DNA of 37,819 nucleotides from Fimbriimonas sp. Lineage in GTDB: Bacteria; Armatimonadota; Fimbriimonadia; Fimbriimonadales; Fimbriimonadaceae. Below are positions 23,970 through 31,554 of this stretch, one piece after another (within the stretch, counting starts at the first letter, position 1; each line of letters begins with the position of its first letter). The notes below the pieces were generated by a model that saw only the letters and a program-made list of their open reading frames with translations, searched no databases and was not told the DNA's origin. The stretch lies in contig JARLGV010000092.1 of NCBI GenBank assembly GCA_031292555.1, forward strand, positions 1 to 37,819, in the 5' to 3' direction. A program made the translations under genes and the position numbers.

Positions 23970-24599
23970 CTAACCGCCCTTGCCGTTTATCTTGATCTTC
24001 GGCTTCTGAATGCCGTATTCGATCTTCGGACATGTTGGCTGGTTGCCGCCGGTGCCCCAGTCGAACTTCTTGCCGTTGTCGTACCAGTAGTAGCCGGTAT
24101 CCAAGTTCTTGTCGAATTCGCCGGTTAGCCGAAATACCGCATAGCCGTTCAGCTTGGCGTCGAGATCCTCGCCGAAGAACTCGATCGCGTGCCATCCGCC
24201 GTCGACGATCAGCTTGCCCTTGCCATGGTACAGATCCCGGCCATGATATTGAAGCTCGCGCCGCACGTTCCCCTCGACCTTGACGCTGGTCGTGAGGTTC
24301 CGGTTGTGCTTGACCGCTTCGGTCGTGTCGATGAGCACGGTGCCGGAGAACGACATCTCGAAATGCCCTTCGGGCTGAGCGTCGTCGTTGTACTCCAACA
24401 TCTTGAAGCTGCCCAGTTTCGTCGACATGTAAAGGTTCCCGTAAGCAGGCTTTGTCAAGGGCGACGCCTTGTGGGTGTCCTGAGGAGGAATGGGAGCCAT
24501 ATTGGGATGCTGCGCAAGAACCGTAGCGCCCGCGGCCAGGAGGATCGCCCCTACCGCGCCAGCCTGTAGTGACTTCCGTCTACTTGAAAACATTGACAT
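23970..24599 (-). CDS. Secreted protein of unknown function
   Basis: This 209-residue protein starts MSMFSSRRKSLQAG and has a membrane-targeting segment ending GATVLAQ, a signal peptide. The exported part is beta-rich, with YGNLYMSTKLGSFKMLEY, GHFEMSFSGTVLIDT and VEGNVRRELQYHGRDLYHGKGKL. It looks like a domain that could bind or process a ligand, but I recognise no family. I prefer the ATG at 24599 (GGATAA upstream) to the TTG at 24611. It shares an upstream region with the divergent ccmE gene. Confidence 0.65.
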   Translation of the reverse strand: MSMFSSRRKSLQAGAVGAILLAAGATVLAQHPNMAPIPPQDTHKASPLTKPAYGNLYMSTKLGSFKMLEYNDDAQPEGHFEMSFSGTVLIDTTEAVKHNRNLTTSVKVEGNVRRELQYHGRDLYHGKGKLIVDGGWHAIEFFGEDLDAKLNGYAVFRLTGEFDKNLDTGYYWYDNGKKFDWGTGGNQPTCPKIEYGIQKPKIKINGKGG

Positions 24600-24683
24600 C
24601 AGTTTATCCAATAACAGAGAGACGGAACATAGGGTTCCCAGCGTATCTTGACTTAGGATTCGGTATCCTCTAGTCGAACAGTT

Positions 24684-25067
24684 ATGAAAAAGGGTCCCAT
24701 TATCACCGCTGTATTCACGGTCTTTGCACTCGGAGCGGTTGTTATGGCGTTTCTATCGAGCGCCAGCCCGTTCGTGACCATTGCCCAGGCCAAGCAAACA
24801 TCGGGTGATCAGCTTCATATCGCGGGCGATGTCGTCAAGAACACGCTCGTCGCGGATGCCCGAGCCCATGTGCTTCGTTTTGAGTTGAAAGACGAAAACG
24901 GTGACACGATCATGGTTCGCCACACAGGCGAAATGCCGAGCAATCTCGCGGAAGTCAAAAAGGTCGTCGCTATCGGAGGCATCGAGAAAGGCGAGTTCGT
25001 CTCAAACAAGCTCCTCGTAAAGTGCCCCTCGAAGTACGAGGCCGAACGAAAAGTAGCAAGCAATTAA
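24684..25067 (+). CDS. ccmE: Cytochrome c maturation protein CcmE, Cys-type
   Basis: CcmE is the membrane-anchored haem chaperone of system I cytochrome c maturation. The 127-residue protein has an N-terminal helix (about 6-24) and an OB-fold domain (LHIAGDVVKNTLVADARAHVLRFELKDENGDTIMVRHTGEMP). Classical CcmE binds haem through His in HxxxY; here the site reads C114-PSK-Y118, the CxxxY variant described for some archaea and deltaproteobacteria. It is followed 16 bases later by ccmF. Confidence 0.88.
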   Translation: MKKGPIITAVFTVFALGAVVMAFLSSASPFVTIAQAKQTSGDQLHIAGDVVKNTLVADARAHVLRFELKDENGDTIMVRHTGEMPSNLAEVKKVVAIGGIEKGEFVSNKLLVKCPSKYEAERKVASN

Positions 25068-25083
25068 CCTCCTGGAATAGTTT

Positions 25084-27453
25084 TTGGACAACGACCTCTT
25101 ACAGCAGTTGCCAACTGCACCTCAGTGGGCGATCTGGGCTGGAAAGAGCGGCGGATACCTGATTGATTTCGGGATCGCCCTTTTTGCGCTCAGCGTCGTC
25201 TTGTGGCTATTACAGCCGAAGAAACCTTCGCTCGGCAAGCCCGCCACCCTCTGCTTTTTCGCTGGTGCATTGAGCCTCCTCGGCGCGATGGGCTGCCTCC
25301 TAGCGCTGTTCGTGACCGATCAGTTTGAGTTCCGTTACGTCTTCGCCCACGGCGACACGTCCACCGCCCTCAAGTACAAGGTCGCGGGAGTCTGGACGGC
25401 TCAAGAAGGCAGTTTCCTATTGTGGGCATGCACGTCGGCCCTCTTTGGGATGCTAGCGTTCCGAGGCACGGGCGCCTATCGCCGGTGGTACGCGATCACG
25501 TTCAGCGTCTTCCTTGCATGCCTTTGCGGCATCTTGGCCTACGAAACGCCCTTCGACACGATCAAGGAATTTGTTCTCAACGGCGCCTTAAAGGTCCCCC
25601 ACCGGGGACAGGGCATGACACCTTCCCTTCAGAACTATTGGGTCGTCATCCATCCTCCGACTATCTTCCTCGGCTTCGGCTCGCTGACCGTGATGTTCGC
25701 CCTGAGTGTGGCGGCCATGCTGACTGGCAACACCGTCGACTGGGTCAAGATTGCTCGGCCTTGGACGCTGGTCAGCGCTTCGATCCTCGGCTTGGGCTTG
25801 AGCATGGGAGGCATGTGGGCGTACGAGACACAGGGCTGGGGTGGCTTCTGGGCCTGGGATCCGGTTGAGAACGTCAGCTTCGTTCCCTGGATCTTCACCG
25901 CTGCGCTGATCCATGGGATCATCGTCCAAGTTACCAAGAAACGCTGGATCGGCACGAATCTGATTCTGGGCGGACTTCCCTTCCTCACATTCGTATACGG
26001 CACGTTCCTTACCCGCTCCGGATTGCTCGACAAGGTCAGCCTGCACTCATTTGCCTCGATGGACCGATCTGCGCTAGTAGTCCTGAAGTCGTTCCTTATC
26101 GCCGTTTGTGCCGCGTTCATCGTGCTCTACGTTGTCCGAGGCCGCAAACTCGCTCAGGCATCTGAAAAGGGCGGCGGCGAAGGTTTGGATCGCGAGAACT
26201 TCTATCGCACGGGCACGCTTCTGCTTTGCCTTTTGGCGGCGGGGATTACGGTCGGCATGAGTTGGCCATGGTGGAGCGCGCTTCGCACCGGCAAAGGCGG
26301 AGCGGTGGAAGAGGCGCAGTACCACATGGTGGTCGTTTGGTTCTTCATCCCGATCTTGCTGCTCGTGGCAGTTGCGCCGTTCGTCACATGGCGCGGAATG
26401 ACGCTCAAGGCGCTGTTCGACCGGATCGTTTCCGTGCTCAGTGTTACTGCCGGTTTGACGGGGTTCGCTCTGGTGGCGATTCAGAACCCGAAGATCGGCG
26501 TTCACATGGTCCCCGGGAGTTCGGTTCGGATGCCGTTCGGCTTCCGGATGGCGCTGATGCCGTGGATGGCGGTTCTGATCTTCGTGTGTCTGTTCGCCCT
26601 GATCGCGAACATCTGGCGCATTGCGGAGATCGTGAAGCGGTCGAGGCTGACCCTTGGCGGTTTTGTGGCGCATGCCGGGTTGGCCATCCTATTTGCGGGA
26701 TTGATCATCAGCCGCGGATTCGAGCAGACCGACCGCGGGGTGGTCGATCCGGCGATGGGCCCGACTACTTTACTCGGATACCAGATTGCCTTCGACCGGC
26801 TGGACAGCAAGTCGATTGACGACCGAGACGGCAAGGTCCGGTTCTCGGTCACTTCGCCCGACGGACAAAAGTTCGAAGCCGATCCCGGCCTGTACTACTA
26901 CGAGGGGGATGGCGGCACTCCGACCGCGATGGTCTGGCCCTATATCGACAAGCACCTCTCGCATGACTTCTACATGGCGATGGCCCAGCCCGACGTATAC
27001 GCATGGGAGCAGCCAGAGACGTTCCATGAGGGTGAGACCCGAACGATCGCCAGCGACGCGATCGGAAGCATGACGATCACCTATCGGAAGTTCGTCCGCC
27101 AAGGTGAGGTCGGGACGGTCGGCACCACCTTCGGCGCCGAACTCCACATCGTGGACGGCGAAAAGACGTACGACGTGACGCCGACTCTACGCATCGGCCA
27201 GGACGGCCCGGAACACGACCTGCCTCAGGTCGGTGCCATGTACCGGATGGGCATGCTTGGCATGAACGCCGCCGACCGAAGCGTTTCGCTCCAGCTCATG
27301 TTCTCTCCCCCGCTCTACCCGATCGTGCTTTTCTACAAGCCAATGACGATCCTGGTCTGGCTGGGCACTGGCATCCTGACGATCGGCGGCCTCATGTCCG
27401 CCTTCGCCCGCCGTTTCCGAGCCAAATCCGCCGAGCCCGACAGAGTCGAGTAG
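25084..27453 (+). CDS. ccmF: Cytochrome c haem lyase subunit CcmF
   Basis: CcmF ligates haem to apocytochrome c, taking it from CcmE. The 789-residue integral membrane protein shows WTAQEGSFLLW (104-114), VIHPPTIFLGFG (188-199) and the Trp-rich haem-handling motif GWGGFWAWDPVENVSFVPW (251-269). Many membrane helices follow, then a large exported segment and a final helix (about 762-779). It starts at a TTG with GGAA six bases upstream. ccmA, B, C, G and H are not in the window, so the maturation genes are split in this genome. Confidence 0.95.
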   Translation: MDNDLLQQLPTAPQWAIWAGKSGGYLIDFGIALFALSVVLWLLQPKKPSLGKPATLCFFAGALSLLGAMGCLLALFVTDQFEFRYVFAHGDTSTALKYKVAGVWTAQEGSFLLWACTSALFGMLAFRGTGAYRRWYAITFSVFLACLCGILAYETPFDTIKEFVLNGALKVPHRGQGMTPSLQNYWVVIHPPTIFLGFGSLTVMFALSVAAMLTGNTVDWVKIARPWTLVSASILGLGLSMGGMWAYETQGWGGFWAWDPVENVSFVPWIFTAALIHGIIVQVTKKRWIGTNLILGGLPFLTFVYGTFLTRSGLLDKVSLHSFASMDRSALVVLKSFLIAVCAAFIVLYVVRGRKLAQASEKGGGEGLDRENFYRTGTLLLCLLAAGITVGMSWPWWSALRTGKGGAVEEAQYHMVVVWFFIPILLLVAVAPFVTWRGMTLKALFDRIVSVLSVTAGLTGFALVAIQNPKIGVHMVPGSSVRMPFGFRMALMPWMAVLIFVCLFALIANIWRIAEIVKRSRLTLGGFVAHAGLAILFAGLIISRGFEQTDRGVVDPAMGPTTLLGYQIAFDRLDSKSIDDRDGKVRFSVTSPDGQKFEADPGLYYYEGDGGTPTAMVWPYIDKHLSHDFYMAMAQPDVYAWEQPETFHEGETRTIASDAIGSMTITYRKFVRQGEVGTVGTTFGAELHIVDGEKTYDVTPTLRIGQDGPEHDLPQVGAMYRMGMLGMNAADRSVSLQLMFSPPLYPIVLFYKPMTILVWLGTGILTIGGLMSAFARRFRAKSAEPDRVE

Positions 27454-27462
27454 GACCTTCAT

Positions 27463-27830
27463 TGCACCCTGCGCTGTCAGGGCCTGCGCCACGGGGCGGC
27501 AGAGTCTCGCCTCCTTGGGGCTGCCTCCACGCCTCATCGCGGAGCACAATGGGCGGCTCGCATAACCTGAGAGGCCGTTGAGGCGTCCCCTTCAGGGCCG
27601 GATTTTGCGCCGCCTCCGCACCCAGGGCTTGCGCCACTGGGCTGGCTGAGTCTCGCCCCCTTGGGGCTGCTTCCACGCCTCATCGCGGAGCACAATTGGC
27701 CGCTCGCATAACCTGAGAGGCCGTTGAGGCGTCCCCTTCAGGGCTGAATTCTGCGCCGCCTCCGCACCGAGGGCTTGCGTCCGCTGGGCTGGCACAGTCT
27801 CGCTCCCTTGGGGCTGCTTCCGCGCCTCCA
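27463..27830 (+). repeat. Tandem REP-like array, period about 146 bp
   Basis: About two and a half copies of a unit run head to tail. Anchors such as CCTCATCGCGGAGCACAAT recur at 27532 and 27678 (146 bp apart). Each unit has CGTCCCCTTCAGGGC, a CCCAG/CTGGG hairpin and a GCCCC/GGGGC hairpin. The last copy is more diverged. The array fills the 27454-27880 gap between ccmF and the next gene; I see no gene in it, and the minus-strand open frames across it are repeat noise. The single copy at 17951-18050 belongs to the same family. Confidence 0.85.
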
Positions 27831-27880
27831 AGCCTAGCCCGAAGGGCAACGGCAACTCCTAGGCGCCGGGTTCGTCAGTG

Positions 27881-29029
27881 ATGTTGATGACTGACGGTCC
27901 GATCGCTTCGGAGACGCTGAGCCGGAAAGAGATCAACTTGCGGGTTTTCCAGCGGGAACCGATTCCCCACTTGCTCTTCCAACCGCGATTCGAGCCTTGG
28001 TTCGCTCTTTCTGCCCGTAAGGGCACCCTTCCTCCCGAGGTTGCGGGCCTCACGCTGTTCGAATTTGCGGACGAACTCGGCTCTTCCCTTCGCTACATCG
28101 ACTACTTCACCGGCCTGACTGGTCCGATGCGGATCAAGGAGCACTTCACCAAGCGGCGCGTCGACGTGACGCCGATGACGTTCACCGAGATCGTCGAGAC
28201 GCCACGTGGCGATTGGGTCTGCAAGTACCAGATGAACGAAGACGACATGTGGTACACCGTTGACTACCCGATCAAGTCGCTCGCCGACTTCGACATTCTG
28301 GATTGGATACTGGACCACCTGACCTATTGGTTCGATGGGGAGCGGTACGCCAAGTCTTGCGAGGTTTTTGGCGACCGGGGCGTGCCCCAATTCTGGGTGC
28401 CCAAAAGCCCTTACCAGGCGCTCTGCCAACAGTGGATGACGCTTGACACCCTCATTTACGCTCTGGCCGACGATCCGGCGCGGGTTGAGCGGACGATGGC
28501 CAAGATAGATGCCGGGTACGACGACCTCTACGTACAAATCTGCCGCTCCGGGCAGGCGTCCATCGTCAACTTCGGAGAGAACATCCATGCCCAACTGCTC
28601 TCCCCCGAGTACTGGGAACGATACTTCGAGCCGTTCTACCAGAAGCGCTGCGCCCAGTTGAAGAGCGCCGGCATCTACACACACTGCCACATCGACGGCT
28701 TCTTCAAACCGATTCTGCCCTTGATGAGCCGGTTACCGTTCGACGGAATCGAGGCGTTGACGCCGCTCCCTCAGGGGGACGTGACGCTCGACGAGATGCA
28801 GGACTCGCTTGGAGACAAGATTCTCCTCGACGTCGTCCCTGCGATCATCTTTCTAGACATGTACTCGATGGACTATTTCCAGGAATACGTCGGCAAGGTG
28901 GTCGAGATGTTCGGCCCTCGATTGATTCTGGGAATCAGCGACGAGTACCCGGAGGGTGCGGACGCATCGAGCATGCCCAAGCTGCGATGGATGGCTGAGT
29001 TTGCGCGGCGAACGACGTTCGCCCGGTAA
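27881..29029 (+). CDS. Uroporphyrinogen decarboxylase (URO-D) superfamily protein
   Basis: The protein of about 380 residues matches URO-D/MtaA/CmuA-type TIM-barrel proteins. It has THCHIDGFFKPILPLMSRLPFDGIEALTPLPQGDVTLDEMQDSLGDKILLDVVPAIIF in the C-terminal half and a metal-binding-type histidine pair. Members distant from HemE often transfer methyl groups to or from corrinoid proteins or are uncharacterised, so a haem role should not be assumed despite the nearby ccm genes. The start is uncertain: GTG 27878, ATG 27881 and ATG 27887 are all in frame. The stop TAA lies inside the -10 of pyrE. Confidence 0.75.
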   Translation: MLMTDGPIASETLSRKEINLRVFQREPIPHLLFQPRFEPWFALSARKGTLPPEVAGLTLFEFADELGSSLRYIDYFTGLTGPMRIKEHFTKRRVDVTPMTFTEIVETPRGDWVCKYQMNEDDMWYTVDYPIKSLADFDILDWILDHLTYWFDGERYAKSCEVFGDRGVPQFWVPKSPYQALCQQWMTLDTLIYALADDPARVERTMAKIDAGYDDLYVQICRSGQASIVNFGENIHAQLLSPEYWERYFEPFYQKRCAQLKSAGIYTHCHIDGFFKPILPLMSRLPFDGIEALTPLPQGDVTLDEMQDSLGDKILLDVVPAIIFLDMYSMDYFQEYVGKVVEMFGPRLILGISDEYPEGADASSMPKLRWMAEFARRTTFAR

Positions 29030-29032
29030 AAT
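29027..29032 (+). promoter_or_regulatory. -10 element, leaderless arrangement for pyrE
   Basis: TAAAAT overlaps the stop codon of the upstream gene and is followed by six bases and the pyrE ATG. Confidence 0.5.
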
Positions 29033-29038
29033 CGGCCC

Positions 29039-29623
29039 ATGCCTGTCGACCTCGGCAAACTCCTCGAATCATCCGGTGCGATTCTGCGCGGCCACTTTCT
29101 CCTCGCATCCGGCCGCCATTCCGAGGTCTACTTCGAAAAGTTCCGAATCCTGGAGCAGCCGGCAGTGCTAAGCGCTCTGTGTGGCGAGATCGCCACGCAT
29201 TACAAGGATGCGGGCATTGAATTGGTCGCCGGACCCACGACCGGAGGCATCATCATTGCCTTTGAAGTCGCCCGCCAGATGGGTCTTCCCTCGGTGTATA
29301 TCGAAACTGAAAACGGACTGAGGACGCTCCGTCGCAACAAGACGCTCGCATCCGGCGTTCGCACATTGATCGTCGACGACGTGCTGACAACCGGCGGATC
29401 GCTATTCGATTCGCGGAAAGCGATCGAGACGGCGGGAGGATCGGTCGTAGGCTACGGCGTTCTCGTAGACCGCTCGGCGCCGGACATCGACTTCCAGCTT
29501 CCTTTGTTCGGCGCACACAGAGTTGAAGCCGAGTCATTCGCAGCCGATGCCGTACCCGATTGGCTGGCCGCCGTTCCACTGGTCAAGCCGGGGACAAGTG
29601 CTCAAATGAAATCGAGCGGGTAG
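29039..29623 (+). CDS. pyrE: Orotate phosphoribosyltransferase
   Basis: PyrE joins orotate to PRPP to make orotidine 5'-phosphate in pyrimidine synthesis. The 194-residue protein has HFLLASGRHSEVYFEKFRIL (19-38), VAGPTTGGIIIAFEVAR (63-79) and the PRPP-binding loop LIVDDVLTTGGS (110-121). It starts nine bases after the URO-D family gene but has its own -10, so it can be transcribed separately. No other pyr genes are in the window. Confidence 0.93.
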   Translation: MPVDLGKLLESSGAILRGHFLLASGRHSEVYFEKFRILEQPAVLSALCGEIATHYKDAGIELVAGPTTGGIIIAFEVARQMGLPSVYIETENGLRTLRRNKTLASGVRTLIVDDVLTTGGSLFDSRKAIETAGGSVVGYGVLVDRSAPDIDFQLPLFGAHRVEAESFAADAVPDWLAAVPLVKPGTSAQMKSSG

Positions 29624-29641
29624 CTAATAGGGCCGTTCATT

Positions 29642-29670
29642 TTGAATCTGATGGGCAAAGCACCTATACT
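29642..29670 (+). promoter_or_regulatory. Complete sigma-70-type promoter, leaderless
   Basis: TTGAAT (29642-29647), a 17-base spacer and TATACT (29665-29670) form a near-consensus promoter. The ATG of the NHL-repeat gene lies six bases after the -10. This is the clearest leaderless promoter in the window. Confidence 0.75.
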
Positions 29671-29676
29671 TGTACG

Positions 29677-30711
29677 ATGCGTGCATTTGCTTTTTGTCTT
29701 TTAGTGGGTTGTCTAGGTGTCGTTGCGGGATGCGGAGGCAACGGAACCGCGTCGGGGACCCCGCTCAATCAGGCGGATGTCTATGGAGTGCCACAGGAGG
29801 GCTTCGTCGACGGCGACGTAAACACCGCCCAGTTTGGCAATCCGGCGAAGGTTGAAGTCGGCCCCGATGGCAGTGTCTATGTTGCGGACTACGATAATGA
29901 CGCGGTTAGGATGATCGGGCCGGACGGAGCAGTTTCCACGCTCGTGCACCAGGCCAACTTCGGCCAGCCCTTCGGCCTGACATTTTCCCCCGACGGGTTC
30001 CTGTACGTATCCACCGATCGAAACGATCAGGGCCAGAAGGATGCAACGACTGGGACCCTGTGGCGGGTCGACATGGCGTCCAAGACGGCAACCGTCGTTC
30101 AAAGCAACCTGGGGCGCCCGCGCGGAATACTCGCGCTTTCCAAAACCAAGATCGCGATGGCCGACCTCCTGCACGACACGATTTCGGTCATCGACACCGG
30201 CACCAAGGCGGTAACGGTGATCGCAGGGGTGGCCGACCAGGTGGGCCACGTGAACGGAACGGGTACCGATGCCCGGTTCAGCCGACCCTACGGGATGGCT
30301 CGTCTCGCCGACGGCTCGATTCTGGTGGCCGACGCCAATAATAACTGCATCCGCCGCGTGACGCTCGCCGGCAAAGTAACCGACTTCGCGGGCTCGACGG
30401 TGGCCGGGTTCAAGAACGGCGCCGCCTTGGCGGCTACGTTCACGACGCCGCAGGACGTGGCCGTGTCGAATGGCCAGGTCTACGTGGCAGACACCGGTAA
30501 CCACGTGGTTCGCCGCATCAGCGGCGGTTTGGTCTCGACGGAGGCAGGCGATGGTACGGCCGGGTTCGTGGTCGCGCCTGGAACAGGGGCGGAGTTCTAC
30601 GGTCTGGAGGGCATCGCGATGCGAGCGGGCTCGTCGACTCTATGGATTGCCGACGGCAACGGCGGCGACGGTTCCGACCACAACCACGTCCGCAAGATCC
30701 CAGTTCCCTAG
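29677..30711 (+). CDS. NHL-repeat lipoprotein
   Basis: The 344-residue protein starts with a signal peptide and lipobox VVAGC (Cys19), so it is probably lipid-anchored. The rest is a six-bladed beta-propeller of NHL type. Repeats read PAKVEVGPDGSVYVADYDNDAVRMI, PYGMARLADGSILVADANNNCIRRV and PQDVAVSNGQVYVADTGNHVVRRI. Such propellers usually bind partners or sugars and are not diagnostic of one function. The ATG at 29677 is fixed by the promoter; the frame stays open further upstream into pyrE but would lie before the -10. Confidence 0.9.
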   Translation: MRAFAFCLLVGCLGVVAGCGGNGTASGTPLNQADVYGVPQEGFVDGDVNTAQFGNPAKVEVGPDGSVYVADYDNDAVRMIGPDGAVSTLVHQANFGQPFGLTFSPDGFLYVSTDRNDQGQKDATTGTLWRVDMASKTATVVQSNLGRPRGILALSKTKIAMADLLHDTISVIDTGTKAVTVIAGVADQVGHVNGTGTDARFSRPYGMARLADGSILVADANNNCIRRVTLAGKVTDFAGSTVAGFKNGAALAATFTTPQDVAVSNGQVYVADTGNHVVRRISGGLVSTEAGDGTAGFVVAPGTGAEFYGLEGIAMRAGSSTLWIADGNGGDGSDHNHVRKIPVP

Positions 30712-30718
30712 GTTCAAG

Positions 30719-30748
30719 TTGAACACCGAGTCGGCAATGGGGTATCTT
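30719..30748 (+). promoter_or_regulatory. Promoter of tRNA-Leu
   Basis: TTGAAC (30719-30724), an 18-base spacer and TATCTT (30743-30748) lie just before the tRNA, giving a start about eight bases upstream of the mature 5' end. Confidence 0.5.
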
Positions 30749-30762
30749 TGGATTTCCCCCTT

Positions 30763-30849
<87 letters not shown>

Positions 30850-30860
30850 GACTCCCATTC

Positions 30861-30885
30861 AGGTTCAATTGAACCTAGGTTTTTT
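30861..30885 (+). terminator. Intrinsic terminator after tRNA-Leu
   Basis: AGGTTC-AATT-GAACCT (30861-30876) is a perfect palindrome, followed after three bases by six T's (30880-30885). Confidence 0.75.
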
Positions 30886-30914
30886 GACCTTGTATCCCAG
30901 ATTTAGGAAAGGAC

Positions 30915-31253
30915 TCAAGAACCACCGGCAAGTAGGTTAGCGACAGAGACAAGTGTCTCCTGAAGCTTCTTCGACGAGATACGGCCGACGACGCTCGTGA
31001 CAATTCCAGCGTCTGCAGTGAAGAGCCGCGATGGTCTGATATTGCTTGGAACGGGAAGCCCACCGGTGACAAAATCGGGATCGTCAAGTTGCATCGCATA
31101 CCGGTCCCGAACGTTTCGGCTCGTGATCATGCAGAGGATGAGGTCGTCGCCATCCAGACTTGCAAGAACCAGGGCGGGTCGACGCTTGGTTTGTGTTAGA
31201 TCCGAGAATGGGAACGGAACTATGACTACGTCGCCCGCTAGAGGTTTGCCCAA
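30915..31253 (-). CDS. MazF/PemK family toxin
   Basis: The 112-residue protein matches the PemK/MazF endoribonuclease toxins. It has GDVVIVPFPFSDLTQTKRRPALVLA, then ILCMITSRNVRD and the closing LPVPSNIRPSRLFTADAGIVTSVVGRIS. Family members cleave mRNA when free of their antitoxin. It begins at a TTG inside the antitoxin's last codons (16-base overlap), typical of coupled toxin-antitoxin pairs. It lies 66 bases from the tRNA and is transcribed towards it. Confidence 0.87.
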   Translation of the reverse strand: MGKPLAGDVVIVPFPFSDLTQTKRRPALVLASLDGDDLILCMITSRNVRDRYAMQLDDPDFVTGGLPVPSNIRPSRLFTADAGIVTSVVGRISSKKLQETLVSVANLLAGGS

Positions 31254-31432
31254 GCCAGATCTTCCTCAGGCCGTAGCCAATCCTTTGCCAATACTGCCTC
31301 GCTGAGCATTACTTCCTCATTGACTTTGCCCAATGGACTCTTGCGCAACAGGTATTCGGCAAGCTCAATCTGCTGAGTCGGTGTCAATTCATCAGCTAGC
31401 TGTTTGATATTCGTCAAATCACGAATGGCCAC
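31238..31432 (-). CDS. Antitoxin partner of the MazF-like toxin
   Basis: The 64-residue protein overlaps the toxin start by 16 bases. It reads MAIRDLTNIKQLADELTPTQQIELAEYLLRKSPL, then an acidic tail (NEEVMLSEAVLAKDWLRPEEDLAWANL), the size and layout of DUF2281-like or similar short antitoxins whose tail binds the toxin. No AbrB-type N-terminus is seen. It starts at a GTG six bases after a TAGAAT -10. Confidence 0.78.
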   Translation of the reverse strand: MAIRDLTNIKQLADELTPTQQIELAEYLLRKSPLGKVNEEVMLSEAVLAKDWLRPEEDLAWANL

Positions 31433-31438
31433 TCCTGT

Positions 31439-31444
31439 ATTCTA
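31439..31444 (-). promoter_or_regulatory. -10 of the toxin-antitoxin pair, leaderless arrangement
   Basis: TAGAAT on the minus strand is followed by six bases (ACAGGA) and the antitoxin GTG. The AGGA abuts the start codon and is too close to act as a normal ribosome-binding site. Confidence 0.5.
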
Positions 31445-31554
31445 CGACAACGGCGCACAGATTCTGACAGGACTGTTGCGACGGACTGAAAGGAACCCGG
31501 GATGCCGGCGTCTAGAAACATCCCGTTCTGGCCCATGGTCCTACCGGTAAGTCC

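Noticed and set aside
27463-27830. CRISPR array
   Set aside because: The whole 146-bp unit repeats with no unique spacers, there are under three copies, and there are no cas genes.
27392-27855. Open frames on the minus strand with repeated ALGAEAAQN segments
   Set aside because: They are translations of the non-coding 146-bp repeat.
24684-29029. Haem biosynthesis/maturation cluster joining ccmEF with a URO-D gene (HemE)
   Set aside because: The URO-D family protein is of the MtaA/CmuA-like kind rather than a clear HemE, and a long repeat array separates it from ccmF.
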